From: Cacconaster sp033811195
GTDB lineage: Bacteria; Bacteroidota; Bacteroidia; Bacteroidales; UBA932
Direction: 5' to 3'
Length of the DNA stretch: 64,000 nucleotides
Assembly (NCBI GenBank): GCA_033811195.1
Contig: JAPXOZ010000007.1
Location: 1 to 64,000 of the forward strand
Position numbers and translations under genes: made by a program. Below are positions 52,585 through 61,700 of the stretch, one piece after another. Every line of letters begins with the position of its first letter. The stretch's first letter is position 1. The notes below the pieces were generated by a model, which did not search any database, was not told where the DNA came from, and was given only the letters and a program-made list of their open reading frames with translations.

Positions 52585-53544
52585 ATGAATATTATTGGAA
52601 CGGGGAGAGCCCACCCGTCACTTACCGTGACAAATGATATGCTCTCCACTTTTCTTGATACCAGTGACGAGTGGATTACCACTCGCACCGGTATAAAGCA
52701 ACGCCACCTTATATCACACGAAAAGTTAGAAGATCTGGCTGCGGAAGCTTGCCAAAATGCATTGAAAGATGCCGGTATTTCTGCGGAGGATCTCGATTTC
52801 ATTATTTGCTCCAATGTCGTAAATGAGTACATTACTCCCTCCTTGAGTTGTATTGTTCAGGGCATGATAGGAGCTACCTGTCCTTGCTTTGACCTGAACA
52901 GTGCTTGTGCTGGATTTATCTATGCGTTAGATATTGCGAACTCATTTTTCAAGAGCAAAAGTGATATCAATCACATTCTCGTAGTTTGCGCCGAAGAACC
53001 TACACGTATGTGTGATTGGCAAGAGCGTAGCACCTGCGTCCTTTTCGGCGATGGTGCCGGTGCGGCAGTCCTCACAAGAGGGGATGGTGTTGAAGCCTTC
53101 TCACTCTCTTCTTTCAGTAGTGTTGAGCCCCTCTATCAGATCAGGAACCTCGAAAAGACTCCTTTTATTACAAAGGAAGAATTCGGAGGTCCGCTCGTAA
53201 TGAAGGGACAGGATGTATTTAAGCTTGCAGTCAAATCTTCTTTGAATGATATTCAAAAAGTTGTTGAGGGGAATGGTCTAACTTACGATGATGTGGACTA
53301 TTACCTTTTGCATCAAGCAAATATCCGCATTATTGAAACAATTAGAAAATCGCTCCACCAGGACAAAGTCAAATTTCCGCACAATATCGAGAATTATGGA
53401 AATACATCCTCTGCCAGTCTTCCAATTCTCCTTGATGAACTAAACCGTAACCAAACACTCAATTGCGGAGATACTATTGTGTTGAGCGCATTTGGGGCAG
53501 GCTTCACAGCCGGAGCCTGTCTCCTTAAATGGTCAAAAAATTAA
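52585..53544 (+). CDS. fabH: Beta-ketoacyl-ACP synthase III
   Basis: 319 residues. It condenses acetyl-CoA (or a branched primer) with malonyl-ACP to start fatty acids. The catalytic triad region is visible: Cys in LNSACAGFIYA near 108, His in LLHQANIRI near 243, Asn in NYGNTSSAS near 273. The ATG at 52585 is set by the promoter. First gene of fabH-fabK-fabF-fabZ-fabG; fabK starts 5 bp after. Confidence 0.94.
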   Translation: MNIIGTGRAHPSLTVTNDMLSTFLDTSDEWITTRTGIKQRHLISHEKLEDLAAEACQNALKDAGISAEDLDFIICSNVVNEYITPSLSCIVQGMIGATCPCFDLNSACAGFIYALDIANSFFKSKSDINHILVVCAEEPTRMCDWQERSTCVLFGDGAGAAVLTRGDGVEAFSLSSFSSVEPLYQIRNLEKTPFITKEEFGGPLVMKGQDVFKLAVKSSLNDIQKVVEGNGLTYDDVDYYLLHQANIRIIETIRKSLHQDKVKFPHNIENYGNTSSASLPILLDELNRNQTLNCGDTIVLSAFGAGFTAGACLLKWSKN

Positions 53545-53549
53545 AAATC

Positions 53550-54494
53550 ATGATAAAAACAAAAATTACAGAATTATTGGGTATTGAATACCCGATATTG
53601 CAAGGCGGTATGGCCTGGGTGGCTGATGCTGCTCTAGCAAGTGCAGTTTCCAATGCCGGAGGTCTGGGAATCATCTCAAGTATCAATGCAGGTGCTGATG
53701 TGGTCCTGGAAGAAATCCGTAAATGCAAAAAAATGACAGACAAGCCATTTGGCGTAAATATTATGCTTATGAGTCCCATTGCGGATCAGGTAGCACAGTA
53801 TGTGATTGATGAGCAGGTGCCGGTGGTCACCACTGGTGCAGGTTCACCCTCAAAATATATGGAAAAGTGGCTTGAAGCAGGTATCAAAGTAATACCTGTA
53901 GTAGCTTCCACAGCATTTGCCATACGTATGGAGAGAATGGGTGCGGTAGCAGTCATTGCTGAAGGTGGAGAAGCAGGTGGACACATCGGAGAGATGAATA
54001 CAATGGCTCTGATACCCCAGGTGTGTGATGCGGTTTCCATTCCGGTGATTGCAGCAGGTGGTATTGCAGACGGTAGAGGTTTTGCCGCTGCCATGATGCT
54101 GGGAGCGGAAGGCGTTCAATGCGGAACTATCTTCGTTACGGCAAGTGAATGCACTGCTCACGATGTTTTCAAGCAGAAGATTATTGCTGCTGGTGATGCC
54201 GATACCATTGTAACCGGAAAAACCCTTGGGCATCCGGTACGTGCACTGAAAACTCCCTTTACCAGAAAATTTGCCCAGATGGAGAATGATCCTTCGCAGA
54301 CTCCCGAAGCTATAATGGAATTCGGTAGCGGATCGCTTCGTAAAGCGGTTAAGGATGGAGATGAAAAGATGGGCAGCTTTATGGCAGGCCAGAGTGCAGG
54401 TCTGGTTAAGAAGGTTCAGCCGGCGAAGGAGATTATACTGGATATTATAAACGGTGCTCGAGTTCTGCTCGAAGGTACCTCAAAATGCATTTAA
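53550..54494 (+). CDS. fabK: Enoyl-ACP reductase II (FabK type, flavin-dependent)
   Basis: 314 residues, FMN TIM barrel of the nitronate monooxygenase/FabK family. YPILQGGMAWVADAALASAVSNAGGLG, VIAEGGEAGGHIG (catalytic His region) and IPVIAAGGIADGRG match FabK well. It does the last reduction of each elongation cycle and is insensitive to triclosan as a class. Its place between fabH and fabF supports FabK over nitronate monooxygenase. It is 2 bp from fabF. Confidence 0.9.
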   Translation: MIKTKITELLGIEYPILQGGMAWVADAALASAVSNAGGLGIISSINAGADVVLEEIRKCKKMTDKPFGVNIMLMSPIADQVAQYVIDEQVPVVTTGAGSPSKYMEKWLEAGIKVIPVVASTAFAIRMERMGAVAVIAEGGEAGGHIGEMNTMALIPQVCDAVSIPVIAAGGIADGRGFAAAMMLGAEGVQCGTIFVTASECTAHDVFKQKIIAAGDADTIVTGKTLGHPVRALKTPFTRKFAQMENDPSQTPEAIMEFGSGSLRKAVKDGDEKMGSFMAGQSAGLVKKVQPAKEIILDIINGARVLLEGTSKCI

Positions 54495-54496
54495 TT

Positions 54497-55741
54497 ATGG
54501 AACGCAGAGTAGTAGTAACAGGAATGGGAGTAATATCCCCCGTTGGTAATAATTTGACAGATTTCTGGTCTTCCATTACTGCAGGTAAGTGCGGAATAGG
54601 ATTAATAGAGCGTTTTCCTACAGATAATCTTTTAGTGAAAATTGCCGGTGAGGTCAAAGGGTTTGATCCGGCAGATTATGGTATTGATCCCCCGACAGCT
54701 CGTAAGAATGATCGCTATGCGCTTTTTGCACTGGCTGCGGCCAATCAGGCGATGACAGCCAGCGGTCTTAATAAGGATAATATAGCTCCGGAGCGCCTTG
54801 GAGTCTATATCGGATCGGGCATCGGAGGCATGGAAACCTTCGTAAAAGAAACCACAAAGCTGGTACAAGAGGGTCCCAAGTGGGTTTCTCCACTCTTTAT
54901 CCCGATGATGATATCCAATATAGCAGCCGGTAATATAGCAATAGAGTATGATGCCAGGGGTGTATGTCTGCCGATAGTAACCGCTTGCGCTACAGGAACT
55001 CACTCGATAGGTGAGGCTTTTAGAGCTGTGAAGCACGGTTATGCCGATGCCATCATTTGCGGAGGTTCTGAAGCGGCAGTCCATCCACTTTCCATAAGCG
55101 GATTTGCTAACAGCAGAGCTCTCTCCCGCTCGGAGGATCCTTTGCAGGCCTCTCTGCCTTTTGATATACGCCGACAGGGTTTTGTAATAGCTGAGGGAGC
55201 AGGAATAGTGATTCTGGAGGAGTACAACCACGCAGTAGCACGCGGAGCGAAAATCTATGCGGAAGTGTGCGGTTACGGCAATACCTGCGATGCATACCAT
55301 TATACTGCACCACGTCCCGATGGTACAACAGCTGCAGAAGCAATGCGTCAGGCTCTAGAAGAGGCCGGATACCGTAAGGGAGAGAAAATCCACATCAATG
55401 CTCATGGCACCGGCACTCCTCTAAACGACAAGTCCGAGACAATTTCCATAAAACTTGCTGTCGGTGAAGAAGAGGCTCGTAAAGTTGCTATTTCCTCCAC
55501 TAAGTCTATGACCGGCCATATGCTGGGCGGTGCAGGAGGAGTGGAGTTGGTAGCTACAGTAATGGCCCTCAGTGAAGGTATTGTGCCTCCAACAATCGGC
55601 CTGAAGGAACCCGATCCTGAGTGTGATCTGGATTATACTCCGAACAAGGCACGCAAGTTTGCGGCTGATATAGCACTCTCCAATTCCCTGGGTTTTGGAG
55701 GTCACAACGGCTGCATAGCTTTGCGCAAAATAAATTTATAA
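54497..55741 (+). CDS. fabF: Beta-ketoacyl-ACP synthase II
   Basis: 414 residues, elongating condensing enzyme. The triad is Cys in VTACATGTHSIG, His in NAHGTGTPLND and His in STKSMTGHMLGGAGG. The N-terminus RRVVVTGMGVISPVG fixes the ATG at 54497 (an earlier ATG at 54485 only adds MHLI). Co-directional with fabK; fabZ follows behind its own -7 box. Confidence 0.95.
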   Translation: MERRVVVTGMGVISPVGNNLTDFWSSITAGKCGIGLIERFPTDNLLVKIAGEVKGFDPADYGIDPPTARKNDRYALFALAAANQAMTASGLNKDNIAPERLGVYIGSGIGGMETFVKETTKLVQEGPKWVSPLFIPMMISNIAAGNIAIEYDARGVCLPIVTACATGTHSIGEAFRAVKHGYADAIICGGSEAAVHPLSISGFANSRALSRSEDPLQASLPFDIRRQGFVIAEGAGIVILEEYNHAVARGAKIYAEVCGYGNTCDAYHYTAPRPDGTTAAEAMRQALEEAGYRKGEKIHINAHGTGTPLNDKSETISIKLAVGEEEARKVAISSTKSMTGHMLGGAGGVELVATVMALSEGIVPPTIGLKEPDPECDLDYTPNKARKFAADIALSNSLGFGGHNGCIALRKINL

Positions 55742-55752
55742 ACCTTTTTAAC

Positions 55753-55760
55753 TATATTTG
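55753..55760 (+). promoter_or_regulatory. -7 element TATATTTG before fabZ
   Basis: TAnnTTTG match ending 9 bp before the fabZ ATG; an internal promoter giving an almost leaderless fabZ-fabG mRNA. Confidence 0.5.
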
Positions 55761-55769
55761 CACAAGATT

Positions 55770-56207
55770 ATGACAAGAGAGCAGATCAAAGAGTTCATCC
55801 CTCACCGAGAACCGATGATACTCGTTGATAACATTGAAATTGATGAGAACAATGTGGCGCATGCCAATTACCATGTTACCGGAGAGGAATTTTTCCTTCA
55901 GGGGCACTTTCCGGGTCATCCGGTAGTACCGGGAGTGATACTTTGCGAAATGATGGCACAAGCCTGCGCATTGCTTATAGGAGATGATTTGAAGGGACGT
56001 ACTCCATTTTATGCGGGCATTGAAGGGGTAAGGTTCAAGAATTCCGTGTTCCCCGGAGATACTTTTGAAACCACCGCTAAACTCGTAGATAAAAAGGGGA
56101 TGGTTTATTTTACCGAGGCCACCGGTTCTGTTGATGGAAAATTGTGCGTGAAAAGTAAACTTGCATTTGCCCTTGTGGACAATGACAAATTGGAGGAGAG
56201 AAAATAA
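55770..56207 (+). CDS. fabZ: 3-hydroxyacyl-ACP dehydratase FabZ
   Basis: 145 residues, single hotdog. The signature HFPGHPVVPGVILCEMMAQ contains the catalytic His and Glu. The ATG at 55770 is used; a TTG at 55758 lies inside the -7 box. It dehydrates 3-hydroxyacyl-ACP in the fatty-acid cycle. fabG starts 14 bp after its stop. Confidence 0.94.
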   Translation: MTREQIKEFIPHREPMILVDNIEIDENNVAHANYHVTGEEFFLQGHFPGHPVVPGVILCEMMAQACALLIGDDLKGRTPFYAGIEGVRFKNSVFPGDTFETTAKLVDKKGMVYFTEATGSVDGKLCVKSKLAFALVDNDKLEERK

Positions 56208-56221
56208 TAACATATAGTGAA

Positions 56222-56962
56222 ATGGGACTACTCAAAGGAAAAATCGCACTGGTAACCGGCGCATCACGAGGTATTGGTAAGGCAATTGCCATTAAATTTG
56301 CCCAGGAGGGCGCAGACATCGCATTTACGGCACGCAGCGAGAGTGAGCACTTTCTCGATACTGTGGCACAAGTAACAGCTTTGGGGGTGCGATGTAAGGG
56401 ATATACTTCAGATGCATCCGATTTTAAGCAAACACACGAGCTTGTGGAGCAGGTGATGGCCGATTTCGGTAGGATCGATATACTGGTCAATAATGCAGGA
56501 GTAACCCGTGACGGTCTTCTGATGAGAATGAGCGAAGAGCAGTGGGATGAAATCCTTTCGGTAAATCTCAAATCCGCATTTAACTTTACTCATGCTGTGG
56601 TGCCTGTAATGGCTCGCCAGAGAAGCGGCAGCATAATCAATATGACCTCTATCGTAGGTGTTTCCGGTAACGCCGGACAGTGCAACTACGCCGCTTCTAA
56701 GGCAGGAATGATAGGGTTGGCAAAGAGTATTGCTAAGGAGATGGGTTCACGTGGTATTCGTGTCAACTGTATAGCTCCCGGTTTTGTAGAGACTGAAATG
56801 ACCGGTGCGCTTCCTGAAGAGGTGCGTCAGGGATGGATTAAGATGATTGCTCTCCGTCGCCCGGCCACTCCTGAAGATATTGCCAATGTGGCTCTCTTCC
56901 TCGGCTCCGACCTTTCCGGTTATGTTACAGGTCAAACGATAGTTGTGGATGGAGGAATGTAA
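56222..56962 (+). CDS. fabG: 3-oxoacyl-ACP reductase FabG
   Basis: A 246-residue short-chain dehydrogenase. NADPH motif TGASRGIG at the N-terminus, NNAGVTRDGLLMRM, catalytic Ser in INMTSIVG, and YAASKAGM for Tyr and Lys. Full-length FabG features. Last gene of the cluster, its stop overlapping the start of a strong terminator. Confidence 0.95.
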   Translation: MGLLKGKIALVTGASRGIGKAIAIKFAQEGADIAFTARSESEHFLDTVAQVTALGVRCKGYTSDASDFKQTHELVEQVMADFGRIDILVNNAGVTRDGLLMRMSEEQWDEILSVNLKSAFNFTHAVVPVMARQRSGSIINMTSIVGVSGNAGQCNYAASKAGMIGLAKSIAKEMGSRGIRVNCIAPGFVETEMTGALPEEVRQGWIKMIALRRPATPEDIANVALFLGSDLSGYVTGQTIVVDGGM

Positions 56963-56994
56963 AAAAAGAGTTCGGAATGCCGAACTCTTTTTTT
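56961..56994. terminator. Strong terminator after fabG
   Basis: A 15-bp perfect stem AAAAAAAGAGTTCGG/CCGAACTCTTTTTTT with AATG loop; A- and T-runs make it bidirectional. Confidence 0.93.
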
Positions 56995-56997
56995 AGT

Positions 56998-57060
56998 GTG
57001 TAGTTCTGAGTATGTGGTGTGTAGTGAGTTTATAGTCTCTAGTTTCGAGTCTGTAGCAAA
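56998..57060. repeat. Degenerate heptad repeats (AGTNTNN type)
   Basis: TGTAGTG, AGTTTAT, AGTCTCT, AGTTTCG, AGTCTGT in 7-bp register immediately after the fabG terminator. More decayed than the other arrays. Confidence 0.5.
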
Positions 57061-57149
57061 GTGTTGAGATAGAGGTGATTGTGCTTATCCGTTCTGTATT
57101 ATAGTATTTCCTTTACACCAAATTTACTCGGATTGTTATACATATATAT

Positions 57150-57497
57150 TTAAAGTTTTGTTATTTCAGTGTTTGAGGCACAAAGTTTTAGAAATAGCTC
57201 TTCTGAAATATATGTATGTTGCCTTGCAAATTCCAACCACACAAATGTTTCGCTATTTTCACCTAAACAATCGGTAATTTTCAATAAAAAGTGTTTTAAA
57301 TAATTCCTTTTTCTATAAGCTTCCGCTAAATTTGCACAAACAGATCTAGTCGAACGACGGATTTGGCTAATTAGCGAATATTGCTCTTCTTTGGGAAATG
57401 AGAGAGTCAAATCGAAAATTTCACAACCCTGTTTAAAGGCTTTTTTGTAAACAATTAAATCCCTAAAATCACCAAATTTCTTATAACGAGCATTCAT
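57150..57497 (-). CDS. Four-helix-bundle protein (S23/IVS type), C-terminally short
   Basis: About 115 residues. FRDLIVYKKAFKQGCEIFDL, SQIRRSTRSVCANLAEAY and ITDCLGENSETFVWLEFARQ are the conserved helices of the family first found in 23S rRNA intervening sequences. The usual last helix (EELRKMLNGLIKSL-like) is missing, so the protein ends about 15-20 residues early. Function unknown. It is isolated between two heptad arrays and is AT-rich, suggesting an inserted cassette. Confidence 0.75.
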   Translation of the reverse strand: MNARYKKFGDFRDLIVYKKAFKQGCEIFDLTLSFPKEEQYSLISQIRRSTRSVCANLAEAYRKRNYLKHFLLKITDCLGENSETFVWLEFARQHTYISEELFLKLCASNTEITKL

Positions 57498-57525
57498 CAC
57501 CTCTCATTCCCCAATTTCATACTCG

Positions 57526-57588
57526 ACACTACACACTACACACTACACACTACACACTACACACTACACACTACACACTACCAACTAT
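57526..57588. repeat. Heptad array ACACTAC (8 perfect units + 1)
   Basis: Eight identical ACACTAC units (57526-57581) and a ninth CAACTAT. The minus-strand stop of the neighbouring lipoprotein gene (TAG, 57578-57580) is inside unit 8 and its last Ser-Trp codons are unit 8-9 sequence. Confidence 0.97.
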
Positions 57589-58636
57589 ACTCCGATACTT
57601 TCTTCAGGCCATTGAGGCCGAAGTAGGATTCCACAACCACTCCCTTGAGAAATACCTTACGTCCGAGATTTGAGGGATTTGAGACCAGATTTAAGGCGCT
57701 TTTAACGGCAGTTTTTGAGAGCTCTACCGACAAACAGGCATCACGGCTCTTCTCAGAGGCATTTTCTGCAATGGCAATGTGAGAATCCTTGGTAAACGGA
57801 CCGACAAATGTCACCGATGATGAACTCATGTCGCCGCCCACTATGTATCCCCACACCCAGAGTGTATCGCCAATACGATTTTTGGCTTGAGAGACCGAAA
57901 CGGCCTTTTGTGTGCTGCTGCCGTCAGCTCCGCTAAACTCTTCGCCTATGACCACATTTTCATTGATGTATACGGCACTCGTATCCACCTCTATTGTGAA
58001 TTCCGAACCGGATTCGGCAGCTGATGCTTCCAAAGAGATGTTATGGATTTCACCGGCTCCCAAAGTACGACTGAAAAGAGGTACGCTGGCCGATGAGGTT
58101 TTGTGGCAGATACCGACATTGCCTGCTTTGAGGTAAGCGGTGCCATTCTCTGTAAAGAGATACTCCAGATCACCGGCTTCCTGTTCCAGCAAAAGATATC
58201 CGTTGTTGTATTTTCTTAGAAAGTTTTCCGAAAAGGAGAACCTCATGCCTGAATTGAGCAGTTTACAGAGAAAGGCCACAGAGGCCTTTTCGCCATTTGA
58301 GACTACAATGACCTTGCTGTCCCCATACTGTGGCATTTCGAATGCCGGCTTTTCAAATTCTACAGAGTGTACAGAGACCTCGTAGGTGCCTGCCGGTACG
58401 ACAATTTCTGCAGGTCGGGCTCCGTATAATCCGTTGTAGAGCGTCTCCCCGGTGTTGCTTTTGACCAGCAAGATAAATGAGTTGGTGTCGGGTAGAGCTC
58501 CGGCTTTAGTAACGGTAGTTTTAAGCGGAGCAGCAAAAGAGAAGGAGAGCGATGCGTAACCTTCTTGAAAGGCACTCCTATTGCAGGATGCCATAAGGAT
58601 GGAGAATAAAATCCCCATCAGCACAAATCTTTTCAT
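57578..58636 (-). CDS. DUF4493/DUF6359-like lipoprotein
   Basis: 352 residues with a lipoprotein signal (lipobox MASC). The first half resembles the DUF4493 beta-sandwich used by Bacteroidales surface proteins (SLSFSFAAPLKTTVTKA...VPAGTYEVSVHS). The C-terminal 120 residues resemble the OB-like DUF6359 domain (GDTLWVWGYIVGGDM, NLGRKVFLKGVVVESYFG). The ligand is unknown. The final codons and stop lie within the heptad array, so the original C-terminus may have been altered. Confidence 0.75.
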   Translation of the reverse strand: MKRFVLMGILFSILMASCNRSAFQEGYASLSFSFAAPLKTTVTKAGALPDTNSFILLVKSNTGETLYNGLYGARPAEIVVPAGTYEVSVHSVEFEKPAFEMPQYGDSKVIVVSNGEKASVAFLCKLLNSGMRFSFSENFLRKYNNGYLLLEQEAGDLEYLFTENGTAYLKAGNVGICHKTSSASVPLFSRTLGAGEIHNISLEASAAESGSEFTIEVDTSAVYINENVVIGEEFSGADGSSTQKAVSVSQAKNRIGDTLWVWGYIVGGDMSSSSVTFVGPFTKDSHIAIAENASEKSRDACLSVELSKTAVKSALNLVSNPSNLGRKVFLKGVVVESYFGLNGLKKVSEYSW

Positions 58637-58751
58637 TGTTTACCTCCATTTTAATTTAGTTTTAGATAACCGAAAGATATCTTCTTTGCTACAAACTACC
58701 CGTGTTGAAATAGACTAATTTGAAAAAGTTTCTTTTTCTATAAAAAAAGGC

Positions 58752-58759
58752 TAAATTTG
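58752..58759 (+). promoter_or_regulatory. -7 element TAAATTTG for the fused flavoprotein
   Basis: TAnnTTTG match 24 bp before the ATG at 58784; it overlaps the TTG at 58757, ruling that out as the start. Confidence 0.6.
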
Positions 58760-58783
58760 GCGATTCTTAATGCACTTGGTTTT

Positions 58784-61700
58784 ATGTATAAAATAACAAA
58801 TCACCCCATTCTGGATATTCCACAGGAAGATCTTGTGGAATTTCTATTTGAAGGCACTCCTGTACGTGGACAGAGAGGCCATACCATCGCTGCGGCACTT
58901 CACCAGGCCGGATACCCTATTCACCAGCACAGTCTTTTAGGACGTCATCGTTCTATGGAATGCGGTATAGGTAAATGCGGTGCTTGTGAAATGTTAGTTG
59001 ATGGCACCATTCGCAGAATATGTATAACAAAAGTCGACGGTGTCAAAGTTGTCGAACGTATCGGAGATGCTAATTCTGCAGGGGAAAAAGGGGTGATGGC
59101 GTCAGTGCCCGAGATTTTTCGTACTGACTCCCTCAAACGCACCTATCGTACGACAGTAGCTATAATCGGAGCCGGCCCTGCAGGTCTGGCGGTGCGTGAA
59201 GAGCTCAACAAAGCAGGGGTTGACAATCTGGTTATCGACAACAATGACAAGATAGGCGGCCAGTTTCTGATGCAGACACACCAGTTCTTTTTCTTCGAGC
59301 GTGAACGCAAGTTCGGAGGAATGAGAGGATTTGATATAGCACAAACCCTTGCCGGAGATTCCAAGGAAGGGATTTTCCTTGATTGTACCGTATGGGATAT
59401 CCTTGAAGGGAAACTTATTGCCGTCAAAAATATTGTCACCCAGGAGGTATTCTATGTTGAAGCGGAACAGCTTGTGATAGCCACGGGAGCATTGCCTTTT
59501 ATGCCTCCTCTGAAAAATGATGATGTACCGGGAGTATATACTGCAGCTGTGGTTCAGAGGATGATGAACAAGGAGTATACGCTACTTGGAAAGAATATTC
59601 TCACCGTAGGTGCCGGTAATATAGGTTATCTTACTTCATATCAGGCAATGCAGGCGGGCGCCCGTGTCAAGGCGATTATTGAGGCTATGCCCCATGAGGG
59701 AGGATTCCCTGTTCAGGCTAACCGAGTACGTCGTCTCGGGATTCCGATAATGACATCTCATGTTTTGCTCGAAGCGATCCCTAATGAAGATCGCAGCGGT
59801 ATCATTGGTGCCATCATCGCCAGATGTGAAAATTTCAAGGCGATTCCGGGTACGGAACGCCGCATTGACGGCATTGACTGTATTAATATCTGTACCGGAC
59901 TTAATCCAGACAACCAGCTGTTGCGCAAGGGACAGGAGATCTTCGGGCTTGCTTGTCACGGGGTGGGCGATGCCGTGCGTATCGGAGAAGGCACTTCCGC
60001 GGTGCTTAGGGGACGCCAGTGTGCATATGAGATCATGCAAGCCCTCGGGTATAGAATTAATTATGATGAATATCTTACCATTTCAAAGGAATATATAGAC
60101 TCTCAGCAGCATCCTAAACGGATCCTAGATGAGCCACGTAAGCCTTCCGCTGAGCGTATGGCGGAGAGAGGTTTTGTTCTGATGGATTGTCTCTACGGCT
60201 TTGCCTGCAATCCCTGTTCTTTTGCCTGTCGACACGGGGCTATCACCAAGAGTTCCACTTCTACCGTGCCGTTTATCGATTACGATAAGTGTATCGGTTG
60301 TATGGATTGTGTATCACAGTGTCCGGGACTTGCGATCTTCGGTTACCTGACTGATCGCAGACGGCTCTATCTGCCCATTGAATATGCTGCGGAGAGTGGC
60401 AGTGAGGTTTTCCTCGTGGATAACGACGGACAAAAGGTGGGAGAGGGTATCATCGATCGTATCCTGATAAAGCCTAATCGCACGAATGTAGCTATTGTCA
60501 CGGCCAAGGAAATATATGATGAGAGTTCTCCCGAGGATCTGCTCAAAGTGCGCGGATTTATAGTTAAAGAGCACTATCCGGAGCCGTTAGTGACTCAACC
60601 GGTACCTGAAATAGCTCAGGATAAAGGGGCTTTGGCTAATACCTTTATTTGTCACTGTGAGGATGTCAACCTGGAACAACTCCTGAAAATGATGGGCAAT
60701 CGTACCAGCATTACGGCTCAGGAGCTCAAGCATATCACTCGCATAGGTATGGGAGTCTGCAGGGGCAGCAGATGCCTACAGAGGGCACGTCAGGCGCTGC
60801 GCAACCACGGAATAGAGGTAATTGGTGAGTTTACTCCCAGAGGACCTATGGCTAATTTGGTTGAGATCGGTGCAGTTTCTAACCGAGAAGGTAGTGGAAC
60901 ATTCATTACCTCCGACCGCTTTACAAAACAATCCCCAGTTAAGGTAGGTGCTTTTGTCGCCGGAGGCGGAATAGCCGGAAGTGCTACATTCAGATATCTC
61001 GCCGAAGCGGGTTTCGAGCCTGTTTTAATCAATATGGATCACGGCAGCTCCTGGAGAAATATCGCCGGTGGTCGTCCTGCTTTTTCACTGCCAGCGCTTG
61101 CGGATATTGCAAAACATAATCTCGAGATTTTCAAAGATCTTGACACTAAAGGTGAGATAGATTTTAGACTTATAAGATATATAAGTTTTGCACATGATGA
61201 GGCTAATTACAAGGCTTTGGAGGCCTCTATTGCCTGGTCGGATGCCTACATGGTGGAGAAAAAGGATTTTCAACGCGAAATATCGGATTATTTCAACCCG
61301 AATCTGGATATCTACAGTCATGCCCTTATATCGAGGGATTGCTGGCAAGCCTCTCCGGGCCGTACCATCGATTTGGTGCGCCACTTAGGAATTGAGGCAG
61401 GGGGTACGGTGTTTGAAAATACGCAACTTGTAAATGTTTCGAAAAATGGTGATCTCTACGAATTGCTTGTAAAACATCCTGACGGTAAATATGTTAGGTA
61501 TCAGACTGAAATATTTGTAAATGCACTTGGGGCTAATGCGGAAAAATTTGCAAAACAACTTGGTATCGAGACCGGATTGTTCCCTGTGCGTCACCAGGCT
61601 TTCATAACTAAGCGTCTTCCTCTGTTGGGTAAGAATGGAGCCCCTCTCGATATGCTTATTGATCGCCGTAAATACAAGGGTTTTTCGGCGGTTTACGGCC

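Noticed and set aside
53550..54494. Nitronate monooxygenase
   Set aside because: Same superfamily, but position between fabH and fabF and the FabK-like motifs favour enoyl-ACP reductase.
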